In this document: one piece after another, positions 58,641 to 64,000 of the stretch | Position numbering within the stretch: position 1 is the stretch's first letter | Layout: each line of letters starts with the position of its first letter | From: Otis tarda | Taxonomy: Eukaryota; Chordata; Aves; Otidiformes; Otididae | Assembly (NCBI GenBank): GCA_026413225.1 | Contig: CM048552.1 | Span: forward strand, 184,794,053-184,858,052 | Reading direction: 5' to 3' | DNA: 64,000 nucleotides | Made by a program: the position numbers and the translations under genes | Notes under the pieces: generated by a model | The model's database searches: none | What the model was told of the DNA's origin: nothing | The model's input: only the letters and a program-made list of their open reading frames with translations

Positions 58641-61600
58641 AACATCCTGTAATTGTCAATTGCCTTGCATCACAACACATGGATCTGGGCAAGCTAAGAG
58701 ACTACTCTGGGGCAAGCTGGAGTCATTTTCACAATGTCTGCACGGCAGAGGCTCTCCTAGCTCCGTGTCTGTGCACGGTGCTTCTCTTCACCTCCAGCCA
58801 GGTGCTGTGTTTCACCTAGGTAAGTTCCTGTGCACCATCACCTCTTAAAACTGGCTGCCACCTTTGAGCTCTTCCTCTTTCCTGAATGTTTTAAAGGATG
58901 TTTTATAGCATATTCTTAATAAGGCTTTAAAAAAAAATTATCTTGCAACCTGAAAACCAAGGAATTTGAATTAATAAAAGCACAACTGAAAAGAGCACTT
59001 TTCAAACACAGCAGAAGAGAGCGAGCCATGGACTTGCGGGTTTAGCTCACGTGCCCATCTCCATGTGCAGCAGTAGCAGTGCCTAGGAGCAGGATCTCAT
59101 CCTTAATACAGAGTTTGTCACCCTTCCTGTCCTGAATTCCTCCTAAAACAAAAGAGAAAAATCAGCCTATACAGCAAGTGCAGAGAACTTCTCTTCCAGC
59201 AGTGGAAAGTGATTTCAAACAGATTTTCATATTCTCCCTGTGCCACTCCTCACAAAACCGAATAGATGACAGTATGCGAATTGTAGATCCAGGAGGGTAA
59301 AGCCTTCAGGACAGATGGCCCCTAGCTCTGTCCTTGTATCACACCTGCCAAGCTGAGCTTTCACTCTCATCGGGATGGTCCTACTGAGTAATATGGGTTA
59401 GGGTAGCTTTTAGAGGACCCTCTCTTGGCACTTGGCACATCAAAGCCACACAACTAACGGATCAGCAGTTTCCCTGCAATTTGAAGGAATGCAGTACTTG
59501 AATGTTCGTATTGAACTTTTCCAGGAAACTTAAGAGGATCAAATTAAGCCTTTTATTGAATTTTAAATAGAGTGCGTTTTTTTTGTTTGTTTTATTTTGT
59601 TTTGTTTGCGTGCTTGCCTCCACAAAAAGAAATGTTTGAAATAAAAAGCCCATGGCAAATTAAAGGGATGAAATACCATGCTTTGAAAGTGCCAAAATTA
59701 AAGATGTCTTCTTTGGAAGTTTGCCTCCCCCTCTCCATCATGAGCCATTCTGGGATTTTTATATCAAACCATCACATTTTTCACTTGACCCAGTATATAT
59801 TTTCATTACAAAGCTCAACCTTTTTTGCAAAATACAAATAGTCATTTTGCTAATCTGGCCAGACAGGATAGTCACACAAAGAAGAGTGTTCTTGCTTTTG
59901 TAAGCTCATAGTTCACGGGGACTGGTATTAAATAGACATATCAGTCACATCAAAATGACAGGCTTAAAAATCTGGTAGATAATGGCAAGCTGCCCATTAC
60001 AATATCACAGGAGATTGTCCACTAAGTATTCACAAACACATGTGCAGCACAGCGACACATCTTCTCCAAAGCCATATCTGTCCCTGACATCAGAGCTCGC
60101 CATAAAAAGCAAGCGGATTCAAAGCAACATTTATTGGCTACTTCCTCTGTGAAGCTTCACTTTCTCTATAGCTCTTCTGTTCTCATAATAATATGCTGAA
60201 ATCTAGTCAGAATATTTGAATCTTAGAGAAACAAAACACAGCTGAAGTAGCTGGAAGGCGAAGGGATCGGGAGGCAATTTCCTCTGATTCATCAGGAGAC
60301 AAAGGCAGAGCAATGACTGTATTCCTGTTAATAACAGTGGAATTGCCTCCCTGGTGCCATTACCCCCATATTTCTTTGGCTCTTGCTGTCACACTCCATC
60401 TTGCAACCCCCTCACTTCTCCCCTCTCAGCCACTGCTGGGCTGGACTTGTCCATGGGACGTGATGGTAGGACCCCCTGCCATCTCCATCCTGGGACACTG
60501 TCCTGCGCTCAGTGAGGCTGGCAAACTGAGCTGCCCAGCCCCACGTGGGTATTCTCATCAGAGCTGACCGCCTCCCCATCAAAAGCTTGTTTTCCTTACT
60601 CTGAACTGTCCCATCATCTCTCATTAAAAACCAAGCTAAATTCACCATTTCTATGATCCTGGGTTGAGGTGCCCCGTTGGGTGCAAGGATGGCTGGAGAA
60701 ACATTAGCAAGCTCTTTTGTTGGGAGCCGCTGGTGGGACCCAGCACCCCCAGCAGTCCTGACAAGTACTGCAAACACATGGTTGGAGATCCATGGGATCG
60801 TCCCAGGGGAAATGGTGGTTTTTTGCATGGCTGTAACTCCCCAGGCAATGGCAGAAGGCAGAGAGCGCAACACCATCAAGTGAGGATTAAACTCCGCGCC
60901 GTACTGCAAAATGTCAACTAAATTAATTCCGGTCATAAGCTCCCTGCACGTATCCCAAAAGGTAGAGGAGTGCTATGAACACAAGGCTAGAGACACTTTC
61001 ATAGACAGATATTGCTGGGGAATTTCCACTCCGCAGTGGATCTGGAGAGAATGCTGTGTAAATATGAGTTTAGTCAGCCTCTACTTTCCTTTGCTATCTT
61101 CAGGATATTTGTGCTTGTAGATGGAATCTTCCCCTTTAAGCAATGTCTGCTTGATCCTACGGGACCTATAATCTCCTGCTCTATAGTCCACTGCAATGAA
61201 AGGCATCTGATGGTGCCTCTGCTTTGTTTAGACGTGACTTTGTGGCAGGAATTTACGATGCGATACCTGATCTCAGGAGCTTTCAGGCCCATGGCCTAGG
61301 AGGGACTGAGGCCCTCGGCGAAGCACTCTCCTCACTGCAATCACCCCATTTTGTTGGAGCAGAGGGGTCCGCTGGCACTGTGGGTGCTGTGATGCAGAGA
61401 GCTATGACTAAATACCACCCACAGAGGGCTGATTGGGGTGGCGGGAGTCCACACTTCCTTAAATGCTAAGGAAGCAGCTATATGTGTGTATATATACATA
61501 TACATCTGTATGTATCTATTTATGGATTCAAGGACAGTAGCTGACTACTTTCCTAATATCTTTTATGTATGTATATATAAAAAATACATATTTTTATACA

Positions 61601-62573
61601 TAGACACACACATACATAAATATATATAAACATTTACGGGCTTTAATTGCAGAACAAGCCTATGAAAAGCAAGCAGGACATTTCCCTTATTTCTCCCATT
61701 GCAGCTGTGTCCAGACTAGATCTCCAAATTCTGAGTTACAACCACCGCTCTTGCAGAGAAAACAATCTCTGAAAATAACTCTGTTTCCACCCTTTGCACT
61801 TCCCAAGACATTTGGAAAACAATTGGTTGCTGTAAATTGCACGGAAGACTCTTGAGTGGTCTCCTATTGTGCAGCCTTTATGCCTGTTACATCCTACCAG
61901 TCCCGAAAGCACCGGCAGAGCCAGTAATGCTCATCCCAGCAGTGTCTTTCCGTTTGAAGGGCTGCATCCAAAAGCCTGGATCTCACCACAGCGATGACAT
62001 CGGCTCCAACCGAGGGGCTGCCTACCTCTCCGTAACCCACAGAGGCCATTAACAGGCTTGTAGGAAATGCAGAAGGATATGGCAAATATGTGGTGATCCC
62101 AGCCCTGGTGAATTCACTCAGCCTCAAGGTTATAAAGCCACTAACACTCGCAAATTAAGAGATAAAACCATTTATTCTGGTAAATCAGGAAAGTAACTTC
62201 TCTTCCTTTGCGTTTATAATAGTTATGCACTTTAAAATAAAACTGATTTTAGCAGATCCTGTTGCCTGGGCTGTGAAGCAGACAGGACACGCACTCTATG
62301 CACAGCTGAGGAGCTACAGTCCATGAATATTCCTTAGAAAGCCCAGCTTTTCAGCAGGATAGCTATTACAGGACACAGTAAAATGAAGCGGCTCCAGCTG
62401 TAAATCAGGGTTATTAGTGTGTGTCTGGGATTTGTGTCATAAGAGACAAGAAGTATACTGAAGTTAGATTGTCTGGAAGTGCAGAAATCCCCGATTAACA
62501 CCGCCAGTGGTTCCGGCTCTTTCCTGCTCTGAAAGTGCAAAGGACCTGTCTGAAAGCGCAGCCGGAGATTTAC
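58641..62573. other. No supported gene
   Basis: The stretch has a 174-codon minus-strand open frame at 60936-60412 without homology and AT-rich microsatellite sequence at 61480-61640. No CR1 tail was found. Confidence 0.5.
61480..61640. repeat. TA/TG/CA microsatellite sequence
   Basis: Two impure stretches of alternating TATG, TATA, CATA and ACACA units lie about 60 bases apart. Confidence 0.75.
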
Positions 62574-62646
62574 TTGGTTTGGCTCTGGGTAACGCAGATC
62601 TGAAGTTACTGCTGGCTGTGGCTTTGATTTCTGACACTGCAGCAAA
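62574..62646 (-). other. Weak candidate exon
   Basis: A 73-nt minus-strand segment lies between TTTCTACCTGCAG and GTAAAT, open in two frames (FAAVSEIKATASSNFRSALP or LLQCQKSKPQPAV). Its phase does not meet the next candidate exon at 57587 directly, so another exon would be required. No homology was recognised. Confidence 0.22.
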
Positions 62647-64000
62647 CTGCAGGTAGAAACATTCTGGGCTCATTTTGGCACACAGGACCTGATCCTCTCA
62701 TCCACACAAAGGTCCTGCTTTGTGCCCGGCTGTGCAAGAAGGAAGCTCAGCACTGCTGCCTTTCGTCCTGCCCTTCGCAGAAGCCAAATATTTAAGTAGA
62801 GATCAGAACGGCATTTCTTACAGGTGGCAAATAATGCGTAACTAATCCATTAACCCCTAAACGTGGAGCTAAAGGTTGCAGTCACAACACCAAAGGTGTA
62901 AATTTGCAGCAATACTGAGTAACTACCGTTACTGTCGGTGCAGAGCAAAATAAATCACAGTTGCACTGAGAAAGGGCTGAGAAGCTCCTCCTTCCCCTAA
63001 TGGAACAAACAATACTTCTGCTATTCAACTGAGCCTCTGTTTTATGCTATGCTCTCTGAAGTAGGCATCCGGAAATAAAAATGTTATGGTAAGTCTCAGG
63101 AAAAATGCTTATATTCACAGAGCCGTCTCCTAAAGCTGCAAGTTCTGAAGTAGAAATTTATGACAGTGTAATCTGAAAAAAAATAAAGAAAAAGAGATAA
63201 ATGACTGTGAACACTGTTTAGGAAGGGAAAACGGAGAATGAGAAAGAAGCCAAGAGTGAATGCTGTCAGCACTGACCCTGTTGAGGCACAGTCACACCAA
63301 ATGCCCTAAAACCCACCCGCCTGCACGCTATCCATAGGCACCTGGGCAAGAGGCTGCCTGCAAGGCTGCGCTGTCCCCATATGCCATTTTTAAGGTCTGC
63401 CAGCCTGAGGGTCTGCACCGGCACCCTGGGGTGGGGGCAGAGGGGGGCACTGACTCCAGCTCTCACCAGGACTAGCTCAGCACGTTTTGGAGAAAGAAAG
63501 ATTTTAATTTCTTTTCTTTTTTTTTTCTTTTCTTTTTCATTAAGGTATGTTATAGTATGGTCTTGCCAACAGTTGATCTTGCATTTCAGGAAAGTCGGAC
63601 TTCAGGGAGAGCTGGGGGGCTGAAAGGGGAGGTCAGCTCTGTGTCTGTCCCCTCTCCCATCACCCACTCTTTTGTTTCCACCCCTGCCTGCTGCAGGGAA
63701 GGGGACATCCCTTGGGGCACCCTGCATCTTCCTCCTCCTCTCTCCGTAACCTCCTTACGGTGCTGGGGTTTTTCATGCAGGGGTTTGGTTTTCATCTCCT
63801 GGACAAAAGGGAAAATGGAGGAGGAGAGCAACAAAAACAAGAACAAGGAAACATGGAGGAAACAGCACAACAGCATCTGATAGGCACAGCAGGCCCCAAA
63901 AAACTTCCCCTCGCTGGCTGAAACCCCAGACAGGCATCCCAGAACAAGCTTACCTCTTGCCAGCAGAGTGGGAGGAGAAACCACCCTTCCCCAGCCCCAC
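62647..64000. other. No supported gene at the window end
   Basis: The only exon-like signal is 63798-63759 (minus), 40 nt between TTTTGTCCAG and GTAAGG, encoding EMKTKPLHEKPQH. It is too short to call. A T-rich run lies at 63508-63540. Confidence 0.4.

Noticed and set aside
60412..60936. 174-codon minus-strand open frame, at first sight retroelement-like
   Set aside because: No RT, integrase or capsid motif could be pointed to, no LTR was found nearby, and the length is within chance.
1..64000. tRNA, rRNA, CRISPR arrays, operons, prophage or toxin systems
   Set aside because: Nothing with the required structure was seen, and the window is clearly vertebrate nuclear DNA.

Overview
The window looks like a bird genome. 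It contains a vertebrate multi-exon gene with GT-AG introns, and almost all recognisable interspersed repeats are CR1 LINE copies ending in the avian octamer tail (ATTCTATG-type, seen as TCATAGAAT on the minus copies). Repeat density is otherwise low. The gene order COG3 (+) followed by a convergent ERICH6B-type gene (-) matches the order on human 13q14.13. I cannot name the species.

Positions 1-30,080 are the 3' part of COG3, a subunit of the conserved oligomeric Golgi tethering complex. Twenty coding exons (1662-28111) join with consistent phases into 700 residues ending in a normal stop. About 130 N-terminal residues lie upstream of the window. A 2 kb 3'UTR ends near a polyadenylation signal at 30057. 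The intron at 3352-7769 carries the largest mobile element here, a 5'-truncated antisense CR1 of about 2.2 kb with long surviving reverse-transcriptase reading frames.

Positions 30,080-39,485 hold an intergenic gap and, on the minus strand, an ERICH6B-like gene (FAM194/ERICH6 family). Five exons are recognised by homology and splice sites: terminal 32454-32522, 33802-34095, 35917-36068, 36404-36492 and 38308-38362. A sixth, 39341-39485, is recognisable but has two in-frame TAA codons and no donor where the family needs one, so the locus may be decaying or may use a different structure.

Positions 39,660-64,000 are mostly non-coding. They contain several CR1 tails of both orientations, one very old CR1/L3-like LINE fossil (40510-41440), a hexamer pyrimidine array (43809-43970) and an old CR1 with an exact 78-bp internal duplication (57968-58640). 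Three minus-strand candidate exons (52778-52835, 55730-55945, 57433-57587) have good acceptors, open frames and largely compatible phases. They could be unannotated 5' exons of the ERICH6B-like gene or of a separate gene, and I do not recognise their protein. No RNA gene, CRISPR array or prokaryote-like system was seen.
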